DNA from: Staphylococcus arlettae
Lineage (GTDB): Bacteria; Bacillota; Bacilli; Staphylococcales; Staphylococcaceae
Assembly (NCBI RefSeq): GCF_002902345.1
Contig: NZ_PPQB01000010.1
Location: forward strand, 315,174 to 379,173
Reading direction: 5' to 3'
DNA length: 64,000 nucleotides
Shown: positions 29,743-40,479 of the stretch, piece by piece
Numbering within the stretch: the stretch's first letter is position 1
Layout: every line of letters begins with the position of its first letter
Program-made: the position numbers and the translations under genes
Notes under the pieces: model-generated
Seen by the model: only the letters and a program-made list of their open reading frames with translations
Databases searched by the model: none
Told to the model about the DNA's origin: nothing

Positions 29743-29794
29743 AAAAACACGGTCGTAAAATTTAATAGTGTTAACTAAATTTTACGACCGTGAC
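29742..29794 (-). terminator. Terminator of ugtP-ltaA
   Basis: A perfect 17-bp stem (29748-29764 with 29776-29792). On the minus strand it ends in a T-run, as expected for the ltaA transcript. Confidence 0.88.
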
Positions 29795-29834
29795 TTTTAT
29801 ATACGTTAAAACATTATTGATTGTCAGTAGTACT

Positions 29835-31025
29835 TTATATTAAATTTTTGCGGTTTTTTATAAAGTAGAGCGCATAAAAGACTGCTAAAAATAAAAAGAC
29901 TAGTGCTGAAAAATAAAATGTATTGTTAACACTATGCGTGAACTCTTTAATAAGTCCGCCACATAACGGACCAATCATAGAACCGAAACCTTGAACACTA
30001 TTAAAAACTCCCCAAGTTTCTTCTTGTTCTTCAGGATTAATGTGACCTGCCATAAATGTATTCCATGCAGGTAGTAGTAGACCGTACATTAAACCGATGA
30101 AAACAGCGAGTCCCCATACTATATAAATATTAGTAATAAGAGATAATGCAAAAATTAATAATGCATACAATGTGAAACCACCGATGATTACACTATAGGT
30201 AAATAGTCTTCCATTATTATCTATTAATTTTGACAGAATAAGCATTGAAATGGCACAGCCAATGCCACCGATAATAAGTGCAATGGTGTATTCAACAGTT
30301 GATACGCCAACAACTTCTGTTGCATAAATAGGTAAAATAGGGACTAATGCAGTAATTGCTGCACCTTGTAGTAAAATACCTGGAAATAGCAGCATATGCT
30401 TTTTAGTTACATTTTTAATTTGTGTGATTTGTTGGGCTACAGGTTTCGTATTGTAATTTGTTAATCTGATTTTTACGAAATAATATAATACCCATGCGAC
30501 TAAAACCATGAGTGACATCATAAAGGCAAAATTCGTTGGATGGAATTTAAAGATAATATTCATTGAGACCATACCAACTAATAAACCTAGCAACCAAGAA
30601 AAATAAACATAGCCCATTTGTTTGCCACGATTTTTTTCTTCAACACTAGCTAACATTATGACCCAAATTGGACTAACAGCGATTCCTAGTAAAATTGCAC
30701 TAGCAATTAAGACAATTGGGTTTGTTGGAAACCAAATAACTAGAAATAAGCTGAAAAAGGCAAGTAAGAAACCTAATGTTAATACTACTTTAGTACCTAA
30801 TCGTTTGAGTAAAAAACCAATGACAAAATTGGTTGCAGCGTCTGCTATAAAATGAATAGAAATAGCGATAGATGTAACACCTACCGCTATGGAAGTTGCT
30901 GTTGGAAGTAGTGATAAATAACTCAATATATACATTCCTCGGGCAAATTCCATTAAAAATAATATTATAAGCATGATTATGAAATTTTTATTGTGTGCGT
31001 AATTATTTAACGAAGAGCTTTGCAT
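29835..31025 (-). CDS. ltaA: Glycolipid flippase LtaA
   Basis: LtaA moves diglucosyl-diacylglycerol, the lipoteichoic acid anchor, to the outer leaflet. The 396-residue MFS protein has 12 predicted helices. The start chosen ([15 protein letters not shown]) matches the S. aureus protein length; the frame is open further upstream and an ATG at 31043 with GAGGA is an alternative. It overlaps the end of ugtP by 23 bases, so the two are coupled. Confidence 0.93.
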   Translation of the reverse strand: MQSSSLNNYAHNKNFIIMLIILFLMEFARGMYILSYLSLLPTATSIAVGVTSIAISIHFIADAATNFVIGFLLKRLGTKVVLTLGFLLAFFSLFLVIWFPTNPIVLIASAILLGIAVSPIWVIMLASVEEKNRGKQMGYVYFSWLLGLLVGMVSMNIIFKFHPTNFAFMMSLMVLVAWVLYYFVKIRLTNYNTKPVAQQITQIKNVTKKHMLLFPGILLQGAAITALVPILPIYATEVVGVSTVEYTIALIIGGIGCAISMLILSKLIDNNGRLFTYSVIIGGFTLYALLIFALSLITNIYIVWGLAVFIGLMYGLLLPAWNTFMAGHINPEEQEETWGVFNSVQGFGSMIGPLCGGLIKEFTHSVNNTFYFSALVFLFLAVFYALYFIKNRKNLI

Positions 31026-32178
31026 ATAAAGGAACCTTTCCATATACTTCCTCATATTGACTAGAATGATGCATGAGGTCTAGTAAATCTTTACATAACT
31101 TATAAGTTGAATATGTTACTCTAGAGTCGTCCATTTGTTGTGACATCATTGCTAAAGCGTCAGGCTGTGATGTTAACTCTGCAACATACGAGATAGCATC
31201 ATTTGGTGTATAAGCAATCTTACCAAATCCTTTGGCTTCAAAATAATGTGCGTTTTCTAACTCTTGACCTGGTGCTGGATCTAAGAAAATCATAGGAATT
31301 TGTCTCGTCAGTGCTTCAGAAATAGTTATACCCCCTGGCTTAGTAATCATCAATTGACTCGAAGCCATCCACTCATTCATATGTTGAGTATAACCTAAAA
31401 TTAACACATTATTATAGTCTTTAAATTGTCCCGTTAAGCTACGTTTTAATTCTTTACTTTTACCACAAATCATAACTATTTGAGATTGTGGACTTTGGAT
31501 AAGCATATCTTTAATCATCTGACCGAAACCAGTAGAAACACCAAAAGCACCTGCTGACATTAATATAGTAGGTTTATCAGGATCTAAGTGATTGCTACTT
31601 AACCACTCACTTTTATCGATAGCTGCCTCAAATTTATCAGAAATAGGAATACCCGTTACTTTGATGTTATTTTTAGGAACACCAATAGATGCAAATTCTT
31701 CTTTTAAGTCCTCAGTAGCTAAATAATATCTTTCAGAATGAGGGGTAATCCAATTTTTATGCATTTTATAGTCAGTCATTACTGTGGCAACAGGAATATT
31801 AATGTTAAATTGTTCAGTCAATACTGACATAACCGGAGTAGGGAATGTTAGTAAAATTAAATCCGGTTTTTCTTTTAATAATAAATTTATTAATTTATTT
31901 AAGCCGTAATATTTATAAAAACATTTGTCTAACTCCTCAGGTCGACTATAATAAAATGATTTATACATGTTTCTAAAATACTTAAAACTATTGATATACC
32001 ATTTTTTACATATAGAAGTTAATAAAGGGTGAGCTTCTAAAAATAAATCATGTTCAATTACAGTTAGGTTATCAAGGTTCATAGCATTAAATTCATTCAC
32101 GATACTTTGCGTAACTTGTAGATGACCATTACCAAATGAACCAGTAATTATCAATAATTTTTTCTTTTGAGTAACCAT
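31003..32178 (-). CDS. ugtP: Diglucosyl diacylglycerol synthase
   Basis: UgtP (YpfP) transfers two glucose units from UDP-glucose to diacylglycerol, making the anchor for lipoteichoic acid and a membrane glycolipid. The 391-residue family 28 glycosyltransferase has an N-terminal MGDG-synthase-like domain ([16 protein letters not shown]) and the donor-binding [13 protein letters not shown] and [11 protein letters not shown] segments. GGAGGG stands 9 nt before the ATG at 32178; a GTG three codons earlier lies too close. It is the first gene of the ugtP-ltaA operon. Confidence 0.95.
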   Translation of the reverse strand: MVTQKKKLLIITGSFGNGHLQVTQSIVNEFNAMNLDNLTVIEHDLFLEAHPLLTSICKKWYINSFKYFRNMYKSFYYSRPEELDKCFYKYYGLNKLINLLLKEKPDLILLTFPTPVMSVLTEQFNINIPVATVMTDYKMHKNWITPHSERYYLATEDLKEEFASIGVPKNNIKVTGIPISDKFEAAIDKSEWLSSNHLDPDKPTILMSAGAFGVSTGFGQMIKDMLIQSPQSQIVMICGKSKELKRSLTGQFKDYNNVLILGYTQHMNEWMASSQLMITKPGGITISEALTRQIPMIFLDPAPGQELENAHYFEAKGFGKIAYTPNDAISYVAELTSQPDALAMMSQQMDDSRVTYSTYKLCKDLLDLMHHSSQYEEVYGKVPLYAKLFVK

Positions 32179-32267
32179 GAAAGCCACCCTCCAATAATGT
32201 AGTGTGATGCATAATTATTTTATCGTAATTTTAAGCAGTGCGAAAGAAAAAAACGCAATTAAAGAAG

Positions 32268-32295
32268 ATTATATCATTTTACAAGTTGATGTAAA
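32268..32295 (-). promoter_or_regulatory. ugtP-ltaA promoter
   Basis: Minus strand: TTTACA (32290-32295), 16-nt spacer, TATAAT (32268-32273). The rest of the 418-base gap up to murE shows nothing else but the murE promoter. Confidence 0.6.
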
Positions 32296-32537
32296 ATGAT
32301 TCATACTAGTTTAAGTATATATGAGTTACAATGAAATCTATTTTTATAAGTATAGATTAGCATTAATAAAGTAAAATGTATCGTCAGATTCATTATAATC
32401 AGCAAATTATAGAAAGACTTAACATATGACTTACATCAAGTTAAAATTCTCCAAGTATTATTAAACTTTCTAATAGTTTGTTTATTTAAACTATAGCCAT
32501 AAAATGAAGAAACAAATCATGAATTTCAAGAAATCAT

Positions 32538-32568
32538 TGCTATAAAAACAAGAAAAAACGTGTATAAT
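32538..32568 (+). promoter_or_regulatory. Candidate murE promoter
   Basis: TTGCTA (32538-32543), a long 19-nt spacer, TATAAT (32563-32568), about 28 nt before the start codon. Confidence 0.45.
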
Positions 32569-32596
32569 AAATATATGTGATTTAAAGGAGCGATAG

Positions 32597-34084
32597 ATGT
32601 TGGATGCGAAAACGTTGTTTGACAAAATAAAAGTAAAACAAGTTATTGGATCATTAGAACAAGATATAGTAGATATAACAACTGACTCACGTACTGCTAC
32701 AGCACAAAGTATATTTGTAGCATCAGAGGGCTATACAGTGGATAGTCATAAGTTTTGTCAAGATGTAGTGGATGCAGGGTGTGAAATTGTTGTAGTTAAT
32801 AGACAGTTGACACTTACAGGTAATGTGACACAAGTTATAGTGCCTGACACTTTACGTGTAGCAAGTATCTTAGTCAACTTATTGTTTAATTATCCAAGCC
32901 AGCAATTAATAACTTATGGTGTAACTGGAACAAATGGTAAAACATCTGTTGCGACAATGATTCATCATATTTATAGAAATTTAAATAAAGGCAGTGCCTA
33001 TTTAGGTACTAACGGCTTTCAAATAAATGAAGAAAAAACTAAAGGTGCTAATACAACACCTGAAACGGTAGTATTAACGAAGAAAATAAATGAAGCTGTC
33101 CAACAACAAGCTGAAGCGATGACTTTAGAAGTATCGAGTCATGGTTTGGCGTTGGGACGTTTACGCGGAGTCGAATTTGATGTGGCAATCTTTACAAATT
33201 TAACGCAAGATCACTTAGATTTCCATGGCACTATGGAGGCATATGGGCATGCTAAATCATTATTGTTTAGCCAATTAGGTGAAGATTTAGCAAAAGAGAA
33301 ATATGCCATTGTTAATAACGATGATGATTTTGCTGAATATTTAACATCTGTGACACCGTTTGAGGTTTTTACTTATGGTATCGATCGTGAAGCACAATTT
33401 ACGGCCATTAATATTAATGAAACATTGCAAGGTGTTACTTTTGATTTGGCAACGCCTTTTGGTGTGTATCCAGTTAAATCCCCATACGTTGGAAAATTTA
33501 ATATTTCTAATATCATGGCAGCAATCATTGCAGTATGGAGTAAGGGCATACCTTTGACAGAAGTTATAGATGTTGTTGAATATTTAGAGCCTGTCGATGG
33601 ACGTTTAGAAGTGCTAGATCCTGAATTGCCAATTGACTTAATTATTGATTACGCGCATACAGCTGATGGAATGGATAAATTAATTGATGCTGTAAAACCA
33701 TTCGCACAACAGCGCCTAATCTTTTTATGTGGAATGGCGGGAGAACGTGATTTAACTAAAACTCCTGAAATGGGCCGTGTCGCTTGTCGTGCTGATTACG
33801 TTATTTTTACTCCTGATAATCCGGCAAACGATGATCCGAAAATGCTAACTTCAGAATTAGCGAAAGGTGCTACGCATAATAACTACGTAGAGTTTACTGA
33901 TCGTGCAGAAGGAATTAAACATGCTATTGAAATTGCACAGCCAGGAGATACCGTTGTGTTAGCTTCGAAAGGTAGAGAACCTTATCAAATTATGCCAGGA
34001 CATGTTAAAGTACCACATCGTGACGATTTAATTGGTTTAGACGCAGCATATGCAAAATTTGGCGGTGGGCCACATGCAGATTAG
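32597..34084 (+). CDS. murE: UDP-MurNAc-tripeptide synthetase, lysine-adding
   Basis: MurE adds the third residue of the peptidoglycan stem peptide. The 495-residue Mur ligase has the ATP loop [10 protein letters not shown] (about residue 112), the central motif [17 protein letters not shown] and the amino acid pocket DNPANDDP starting at Asp407. The DNPA form, instead of DNPR, marks L-lysine specificity, as in S. aureus. AAAGGAG precedes the ATG. The small gene at 34074 overlaps its end. Confidence 0.95.
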   Translation: MLDAKTLFDKIKVKQVIGSLEQDIVDITTDSRTATAQSIFVASEGYTVDSHKFCQDVVDAGCEIVVVNRQLTLTGNVTQVIVPDTLRVASILVNLLFNYPSQQLITYGVTGTNGKTSVATMIHHIYRNLNKGSAYLGTNGFQINEEKTKGANTTPETVVLTKKINEAVQQQAEAMTLEVSSHGLALGRLRGVEFDVAIFTNLTQDHLDFHGTMEAYGHAKSLLFSQLGEDLAKEKYAIVNNDDDFAEYLTSVTPFEVFTYGIDREAQFTAININETLQGVTFDLATPFGVYPVKSPYVGKFNISNIMAAIIAVWSKGIPLTEVIDVVEYLEPVDGRLEVLDPELPIDLIIDYAHTADGMDKLIDAVKPFAQQRLIFLCGMAGERDLTKTPEMGRVACRADYVIFTPDNPANDDPKMLTSELAKGATHNNYVEFTDRAEGIKHAIEIAQPGDTVVLASKGREPYQIMPGHVKVPHRDDLIGLDAAYAKFGGGPHAD

Positions 34085-34304
34085 ACACTTACCAGATGAT
34101 ACTAGAGTGTACCTGCATAAAGATGACCAAATACATCACTATTTTGTAGGGATACCTGATTATAATTGGTCGTTAGAGTTAACAACTCACGTCGATACTT
34201 GTGAAATGAAAGAAGAAATAATCATGCATTTATTTACAATATTCGACGAACAAAAATGTACCCAAATTGCAACAAGAGTAATTGAATGGATAGACGAGTA
34301 TTAA
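34074..34304 (+). CDS. Small conserved hypothetical protein between murE and prfC
   Basis: 76 residues, acidic and soluble, no motif I recognise. The ATG at 34074 overlaps the murE stop by 11 bases, and prfC starts 13 nt after its stop, so all three genes are probably one transcript. An earlier ATG at 34050 is in frame but lies deeper inside murE. A small gene sits at this place in S. aureus as well, as far as I recall. The function is unknown. Confidence 0.65.
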   Translation: MQIRHLPDDTRVYLHKDDQIHHYFVGIPDYNWSLELTTHVDTCEMKEEIIMHLFTIFDEQKCTQIATRVIEWIDEY

Positions 34305-34316
34305 AGGAGAATTAAA

Positions 34317-35879
34317 ATGACAATTAAGGAAGAAATTGAAGCACGAAAAACGTTTGCTATTATTTCTCACCCCGATGCTGGTAAAACGACATTAACTGAA
34401 AAACTATTGTTATTCGGTGGTGCAATTCGTGAAGCTGGGACAGTAAAAGGTAAAAAAAGTGGGAAGTTTGCTACAAGTGATTGGATGAAAGTAGAGCAAG
34501 AACGTGGTATTTCAGTAACTAGTTCTGTGATGCAATTTGATTATGATCACTATAAAATTAATATATTAGATACACCAGGCCATGAAGATTTTTCAGAAGA
34601 TACGTATCGTACATTAATGGCTGTTGATAGCGCAGTTATGGTAATTGACTGTGCGAAAGGGATTGAACCACAAACATTAAAATTATTCAAAGTGTGTAAA
34701 ATGCGTGGTATTCCTATTTTTACATTTATTAACAAACTAGATCGTGTAGGTAAGGAACCATTTGAATTATTAGAAGAAATAGAACAAACACTCGAAATAG
34801 AAACTTATCCAATGAACTGGCCAGTAGGCATGGGACAAAACTTTTTCGGTATTATCGATAGAGAATCAAGAACTATTGAACCTTTTAGAGATGAAGAAAA
34901 TTTATTACACTTAAATGATGATTATGAATTGGAAGAATCTCATCCTATAACGAATGATAGTGCTTTTGAACAGGCTATCGAAGAATTGATGCTTGTCGAA
35001 GAAGCGGGTGGTTCATTTGATAATGATTCATTATTAGCGGGTGAATTGACACCGGTGTTCTTTGGTTCGGCATTAGCTAATTTTGGAGTAGAACAATTTC
35101 TAAATGCTTATGTGGATCATGCGCCTATGCCAGATGCACGTCAAACAAAAGAAGATACAGCTGTTTCTCCTTATGACAAAGACTTTTCTGGTTTCATTTT
35201 TAAGATTCAGGCCAATATGGATCCTAAGCATAGAGACCGTATAGCATTTATGAGGATAGTGAGTGGCGCATTTGAACGTGGCATGGATGTGACATTACAA
35301 CGAGCAAAGAAAAAACAAAAAATTACACGTTCAACATCCTTTATGGCTGATGATAAAGAAACGTTAAATCATGCTGTCGCTGGTGACATTATCGGATTAT
35401 ATGATACCGGTAATTACCAAATTGGAGATACCTTAGTAGGTGGAAATCAAAAATATAGTTTCCAAGAGCTACCTCAATTTACACCTGAATTATTTATGAA
35501 AGTTTCTGCTAAAAACGTTATGAAGCAAAAACATTTCCATAAAGGAATTGAACAACTAGTGCAAGAGGGTGCAATTCAATATTATAAAACATTGCACACG
35601 AACCAAATCATTCTAGGTGCAGTAGGACAACTCCAATTCGAAGTGTTTGAGCATAGAATTAAAAATGAATATAACGTAGATGTAGTTATGGAACCAGTAG
35701 GGAAGAAAATAGCACGTTGGATTGAAAATGAAGATGATATTCAAGAAAAAATGAATTCTTCACGTTCGATATTAGTAAAAGACCGTTATGATCAATACGT
35801 CTTTTTATTTGAAAATGATTTTGCAACGCGCTGGTTTGAAGAAAAATTCCCTGAAATTAAGTTATATAGTTTATTATAA
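34317..35879 (+). CDS. prfC: Peptide chain release factor 3
   Basis: RF3 is a GTPase that recycles RF1 and RF2 from the ribosome after termination. The 520-residue protein has G1 [13 protein letters not shown] (residues 18-30), switch I with [10 protein letters not shown]3 DTPGHEDF, G4 NKLD and the EF-G-like domains II and III. AAAGGAG precedes the ATG. No terminator is seen directly after it; the next transcript begins with its own promoter at about 35893. Confidence 0.95.
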   Translation: MTIKEEIEARKTFAIISHPDAGKTTLTEKLLLFGGAIREAGTVKGKKSGKFATSDWMKVEQERGISVTSSVMQFDYDHYKINILDTPGHEDFSEDTYRTLMAVDSAVMVIDCAKGIEPQTLKLFKVCKMRGIPIFTFINKLDRVGKEPFELLEEIEQTLEIETYPMNWPVGMGQNFFGIIDRESRTIEPFRDEENLLHLNDDYELEESHPITNDSAFEQAIEELMLVEEAGGSFDNDSLLAGELTPVFFGSALANFGVEQFLNAYVDHAPMPDARQTKEDTAVSPYDKDFSGFIFKIQANMDPKHRDRIAFMRIVSGAFERGMDVTLQRAKKKQKITRSTSFMADDKETLNHAVAGDIIGLYDTGNYQIGDTLVGGNQKYSFQELPQFTPELFMKVSAKNVMKQKHFHKGIEQLVQEGAIQYYKTLHTNQIILGAVGQLQFEVFEHRIKNEYNVDVVMEPVGKKIARWIENEDDIQEKMNSSRSILVKDRYDQYVFLFENDFATRWFEEKFPEIKLYSLL

Positions 35880-35892
35880 GTAAAGTTTCGTG

Positions 35893-36134
35893 TATAATAA
35901 ATAAAAAATAGAATACCTATGACTAAATGTCAGAGGGGAGTAACTTAGCTCTAATAAAGCACTGTAGTAATACAAGGAGCAATTAGAGTCGTTTTATCGT
36001 CATTACGAAGTGTTTGCACTTCCGGTAAAATGGGTAAATGTATTTTTGCTGAGTGAGACCTTTGCTTGTAGTTGTGTCTTTCTGTAGTTTATGTGAAGCA
36101 GTGGGTCATAACTTATTAGCTTAGGTCTCTATTT
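35893..36134 (+). promoter_or_regulatory. yybP-ykoY manganese riboswitch with terminator
   Basis: Behind TATAAT (35893-35898) lies the conserved core of the yybP-ykoY motif: CAGAGGGGAGTAA (35931-35943) and TCGTCATTACGA (35997-36008). P1 forms between CAGAGG (35931-35936) and CCTTTG (36059-36064). The last bases of P1 are shared with a terminator stem GAGACCT/AGGTCTC (36055-36061 with 36123-36129) that ends in Ts. Mn2+-bound aptamer would hold P1 and prevent the terminator, so the switch is predicted to turn expression on with Mn2+. Confidence 0.88.
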
Positions 36135-36163
36135 TTATGTAAAATTAAAGGAGTTGTAATGTC

Positions 36164-36961
36164 ATGGATCCGAGTTTGATCTTACCTTATTTATGGGTAC
36201 TAGTTGTTTTAGTATTCTTAGAAGGTTTATTGGCGGCTGATAATGCGGTCGTAATGGCTGTTATGGTTAAGCATTTACCCCCAGAACAACGTAAAAAAGC
36301 CTTGTTCTATGGTTTATTAGGTGCATTTGTATTTAGATTTATAGCACTATTTTTAATAAGTATTATCGCAAATTTTTGGTATATCCAAGCAGCAGGTGCA
36401 CTTTATTTACTTTATATGTCCATCAAAAACCTGTACAATTTCTTCCAACATAAGGATGAAAATGAAGAAATTGGCAATGATAGTCATCACTACGATGAAG
36501 ATGGAGAAGAAATTAAAACAAGTTCCAAAGCGTTTTGGGGCACTGTAGCCAAAGTTGAATTTGCAGACATTGCTTTTGCTATCGATTCAATGTTAGCGGC
36601 AATGGCTATCGCTATTACTTTACCAAAAGTTGGTATTCATTTTGGTGGTATGGACTTAGGGCAATTCACTGTAATGTTCCTAGGTGGTTTAATCGGTGTC
36701 GTAATCATGCGTTTTGCGGCAACATACTTTGTAGAGTTGTTAAATAAATATCCAGGTTTAGAAGGTGCGGCATTTGCTATCGTAGGCTGGGTCGGCATTA
36801 AGTTGATAGTTCTTGTGTTAGCGCACGAAGACATTGGCTTAATACCTCATGAATTCCCTCACGGTGCCATTTGGCAAACTATTTTCTGGGCTGTTATGAT
36901 TTTACTTGTTATCGTAGGCTGGTTAACGTCTATGCGTAATAACAAAAAACATAAAAACTAA
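36164..36961 (+). CDS. TerC family membrane protein (YkoY/MeeY-like)
   Basis: A 265-residue TerC-family integral membrane protein with seven to eight helices. Acidic metal-ligand motifs are EGLLAADNAVVMA (about residues 20-32) and VEFADIAFAIDSMLAA in the middle. Members export Mn2+, in part to load secreted metalloenzymes. Control by the Mn2+ riboswitch upstream supports this role here. An acidic His-containing loop (about residues 90-115) separates the halves. Confidence 0.9.
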   Translation: MDPSLILPYLWVLVVLVFLEGLLAADNAVVMAVMVKHLPPEQRKKALFYGLLGAFVFRFIALFLISIIANFWYIQAAGALYLLYMSIKNLYNFFQHKDENEEIGNDSHHYDEDGEEIKTSSKAFWGTVAKVEFADIAFAIDSMLAAMAIAITLPKVGIHFGGMDLGQFTVMFLGGLIGVVIMRFAATYFVELLNKYPGLEGAAFAIVGWVGIKLIVLVLAHEDIGLIPHEFPHGAIWQTIFWAVMILLVIVGWLTSMRNNKKHKN

Positions 36962-36965
36962 TTAT

Positions 36966-37014
36966 CAAAGCATTGGATTGACCTTTTCAAAGGTGTAATC
37001 CAATGCTTTTTCAG
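36966..37014 (+). terminator. Terminator of the TerC gene
   Basis: Stem AAAGCATTGGATT with AATCCAATGCTTT and an inner CCTTT/AAAGG, ending in Ts. Confidence 0.8.
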
Positions 37015-37161
37015 TTATATTATGGTTAACTGTTAAAAAATTAACAAAATAAAGATATTGTGTATCAACTTTTTGCATATTAAGATGAAATAAAGAAGAA
37101 TTTTTTTGTGCAATATGTCATAATGAAAGGATAATGATAAGCGGATGAAGGAGGAGATTTG

Positions 37162-38904
37162 GTGGATAAAGACAACAAAATAATCATACCTAGAAAAAAA
37201 TATCGTCGTAAACGCCGCCAGTTCTTTCATAATGAAGAACGTGAACAACGTATCAAATACGAGCAGCAGCTACAACAACAACAAGCACTTAAAGATGAAG
37301 AGGTAGCTAAAAACAACGAAGAAAGAGTGAAAGAAAATTTACAAAAGTCACGTATCGAAAAACTCACTCAAGAAGAAATTCAACAGCAACAACAAGAAAT
37401 GAAAAAGCGCAACACGTCAGTTGAAACTGACGCTCAAACTAGCCCAACAGCTAATGAAGATGCAACAACAGATGATAAAACAATTGAGCAAGAAACAACT
37501 GAAGTGCAAGAAAGTTCGAGTCCAGAAGCAACAACATTATCAAAATCGACATCAAATGAAGCAACAACTGATCAAAATGAAGATGAGCATCAGTCACAAT
37601 TAGCAGCGGATGAAAATACGAATTTTCACTCTGAAGAAGCACAACAATCTCAGGTGAGCGATTCTGTTGATGCAGACACTACGTCGAATACAACTAGTGA
37701 TGAGCAACAGTCAGCAACACAACAAGCAACATCTAAAACTGAACCAACATGGCAAGATAAGACACGAGCTTTTATTAAATTCCATTGGGCTAAAATCTTA
37801 ATTGTTATTGGCGTAATTTTAATATTAACCTTGATGAATGCGATATTTAATAATGTAGATAACAACGGTCACAATAAAGATGGATTTTTAAATGGCAGTA
37901 TCGATGATCATAAACAGTACACAAACACGATGAAGAGTGCGAATAAAGCTATTCATTCTGTAGTCACTGTAGAAAATAATACAAGTGATGACGCTTCATC
38001 AGTACAGAATGAAACTAAAGAAGCAGGACAAGAAAATGAACTAGGTTCTGGTGTCGTCTACAAAAAAGTGGACGACTCTATTTTTATTATAACGAATGCA
38101 CATGTTGTTGGAGATAAAGAACAACAAAAGATTACATATGGTGATGACAATGAAACAATTGGTAAAGTCATTGGCACTGATAAATGGTCAGATATAGCAG
38201 TTGTCAAAGCTAAAATAAAAAAACAAAGTGATATTAAAGCAATTAAACATGGTGATTCGCAAAAACTGGTTTTAGGTGAACCAATAATTGCAGTAGGTAA
38301 TCCGTTAGGTGTTGATTTTAAAGGGTCTATTTCCAGTGGAATAATCTCAGGTCTGAATAGACATGTACCAGTTGACATTGATAAAGATGACAACTATGAT
38401 GTGCTGATGGATGCATTTCAAATTGATGCTCCAGTAAACCCTGGTAACTCTGGTGGCGGCATTATAGATAGAGATGGCAAGCTAGTAGGTATTGCTTCCT
38501 TGAAAATTAGTATGGATAATGTAGAAGGAATTGCATTTGCTATACCTGTAAATACAGCATTATCAACTGCACAAGAACTAGAAAAAAAAGGTGAAGTAAA
38601 ATATCCAAATACTGGCGTGAAAATTATTGATACTGCAGAATTAAATGATGACGCTAAAGCTTCATTACAATTACCTGAAGACATCGATAATGGTGTAGTT
38701 ATTGGTGAAGTACAAGAAAATAGTTTAGCTGAAAAATCTGGGTTGCAAAAAAATGATGTCATAGTAGAATTAGATGGTAAAGAATTAGAAGATAAACTAA
38801 GATACAGACAAATTATTTTTAGTCACAAAGATGATTTGGATACTCTACCACTTAAAATATATAGAGATGGTAAGGTAAAAGATATTAAACTTAAATTGAA
38901 GTGA
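37162..38904 (+). CDS. htrA: Membrane-anchored serine protease HtrA (DegP-like)
   Basis: A surface quality-control protease. The 580-residue protein has about 210 cytoplasmic residues rich in Gln, Glu, Ser and Thr with a basic start (RRKRRQFF), one membrane helix (about 213-231), a trypsin-like domain with His314, Asp344 and Ser430 (NPGNSGG), and a C-terminal PDZ domain. The start is taken as GTG at 37162, 7 nt after AAGGAGG; a TTG at 37159 is possible. The S. aureus homologue has, from memory, a much longer N-terminal region. Confidence 0.92.
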   Translation: MDKDNKIIIPRKKYRRKRRQFFHNEEREQRIKYEQQLQQQQALKDEEVAKNNEERVKENLQKSRIEKLTQEEIQQQQQEMKKRNTSVETDAQTSPTANEDATTDDKTIEQETTEVQESSSPEATTLSKSTSNEATTDQNEDEHQSQLAADENTNFHSEEAQQSQVSDSVDADTTSNTTSDEQQSATQQATSKTEPTWQDKTRAFIKFHWAKILIVIGVILILTLMNAIFNNVDNNGHNKDGFLNGSIDDHKQYTNTMKSANKAIHSVVTVENNTSDDASSVQNETKEAGQENELGSGVVYKKVDDSIFIITNAHVVGDKEQQKITYGDDNETIGKVIGTDKWSDIAVVKAKIKKQSDIKAIKHGDSQKLVLGEPIIAVGNPLGVDFKGSISSGIISGLNRHVPVDIDKDDNYDVLMDAFQIDAPVNPGNSGGGIIDRDGKLVGIASLKISMDNVEGIAFAIPVNTALSTAQELEKKGEVKYPNTGVKIIDTAELNDDAKASLQLPEDIDNGVVIGEVQENSLAEKSGLQKNDVIVELDGKELEDKLRYRQIIFSHKDDLDTLPLKIYRDGKVKDIKLKLK

Positions 38905-38924
38905 CGTTGAGGTGAGTAAAAGCG

Positions 38925-40283
38925 TTGTCTATTTTTAATAAATTATTTAAAAAATCTAGCCCTCAACAAGGGATTGTCATGTATTATCTCGTTGCTATAG
39001 TCGTATCATTTTTATTACTCAATTTACCATTTGTATATAAAAGTGGTGTAGATGTAAAACCGATTGATACTTTATTTGTCGCAGTATCCGGAGTAAGTGT
39101 TACGGGATTAACTCCTATAAATATTTCCGAAACTTTTTCGACTTTTGGCCAAATCATTATTATGGTGATTTTAAATATTGGTGGCATCGGTGTTATGGCA
39201 ATCGGGACGTTATTATGGGTAGTTTTAGGCAAAAGAATTGGTATCCGTGAACGTCAACTCATTATGTTGGATAATAATAAAGATACGATGAGTGGTACAG
39301 TTAAATTAATATTAGATATTGTGAAAACAATGCTTGCTATTGAATTTGTGGCAGCTATGTTATTAACATTTTATTTTTACAGAGATAATCCGGATTTATC
39401 ATATGCGATCATGCAAGGCTTTTTCGTGTCGGTATCAGCAACAACTAACGGTGGTTTAGATATAACCGGCCAGTCCTTGATTCCTTACGCAAATGATTAC
39501 TTTGTACAAACTATAGTAATGTTTTTAATTATTTTAGGTTCAATAGGTTTTCCGGTGTTACTTGAAGTGAAAGCGTATATTAAAAATAGAATACCTAATT
39601 TTAGATTTTCATTATTTACTAAAATTACAACGTCAACATACTTATTCTTATTCGTTTTTGGTGTAATTATTATTTTAGTACTTGAGCATAATCACGCTTT
39701 ACAGAACATGAGTTGGCATAAAAGTTTATTCTATGCACTATTTAATTCTTCAACTACACGTAGTGCAGGTTTACAAACTATTGATGTAAGTCAATTTAGT
39801 GAAGGTACAAATGCCATTATGGGATTCTTGATGTTTATTGGTTCATCTCCAAGTTCCGTCGGAGGAGGAATAAGAACAACAACATTCGCAATATTAATCT
39901 TATTTCTACTTAACTATAATAATAATTCAGAGAAGTTTTCCATTAAAGTATTTAATCGTGAAATCCATGCGATGGATGTACAACGTTCATTTGCAGTTTT
40001 CACTATGGCTAGTTTGATTACTTTCGCTAGTATTGTCAGCATTTTAATCATTGAAAATAGTGAAATGACATTGTTAGAAGTGTTTTTTGAAGTCATGTCA
40101 GCATTTGGAACATGTGGTTTATCGTTAGGAATTACGAGCGATTTACATTCAACATCCAAAGTAATACTTATGGGTCTCATGTTTATAGGACGTGTTGGAT
40201 TGATTAGCTTTATTATTATGCTCGGTGGTAGGAAAGAACCAGATAAGTATCATTATCCAAAAGAACGTATTCAAATTGGTTAA
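38925..40283 (+). CDS. ktrD: K+ transporter membrane subunit KtrD (KtrB/TrkH family)
   Basis: A 452-residue potassium uptake channel subunit with four pseudo-repeats, each with a selectivity-filter turn: SVTGLTP, TTNGGLD, TRSAGLQ and GTCGLSLG. It works with the cytoplasmic RCK protein KtrA, which is not encoded here. The start is TTG at 38925, 10 nt after GAGGTGA; the next in-frame ATG (38979) would cut the first helix. The gene follows htrA by 20 nt, the order known from S. aureus. Confidence 0.88.
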   Translation: MSIFNKLFKKSSPQQGIVMYYLVAIVVSFLLLNLPFVYKSGVDVKPIDTLFVAVSGVSVTGLTPINISETFSTFGQIIIMVILNIGGIGVMAIGTLLWVVLGKRIGIRERQLIMLDNNKDTMSGTVKLILDIVKTMLAIEFVAAMLLTFYFYRDNPDLSYAIMQGFFVSVSATTNGGLDITGQSLIPYANDYFVQTIVMFLIILGSIGFPVLLEVKAYIKNRIPNFRFSLFTKITTSTYLFLFVFGVIIILVLEHNHALQNMSWHKSLFYALFNSSTTRSAGLQTIDVSQFSEGTNAIMGFLMFIGSSPSSVGGGIRTTTFAILILFLLNYNNNSEKFSIKVFNREIHAMDVQRSFAVFTMASLITFASIVSILIIENSEMTLLEVFFEVMSAFGTCGLSLGITSDLHSTSKVILMGLMFIGRVGLISFIIMLGGRKEPDKYHYPKERIQIG

Positions 40284-40332
40284 TATTAGACTAAGCTAAA
40301 AAACAATATAAGGTCATTTGTACTAATAATTT

Positions 40333-40396
40333 TGTGGGCAAGGTGGCAATGTCAAAAAAGTAATATTGACATTGTTATTGAGTCCACATTTTTTAA
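40333..40396 (+). terminator. Long hairpin terminator of ktrD
   Basis: A two-part stem: TGTGG (40333-40337) with CCACA (40384-40388) and, inside, TGGCAATGTCAA with TTGACATTGTTA, followed by Ts. Confidence 0.65.
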
Positions 40397-40479
40397 TCAG
40401 TAACACGGTTAATTAATTACTTTAGTATCGTAATATAGCGCAATCGTGTTAAACTGTGAGTGATAAAGGGGCGAGGTAT

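Noticed and set aside
36030-36130. Small open frame in the riboswitch expression platform
   Set aside because: Short frames there lack ribosome sites, and the conserved aptamer and terminator explain the sequence.
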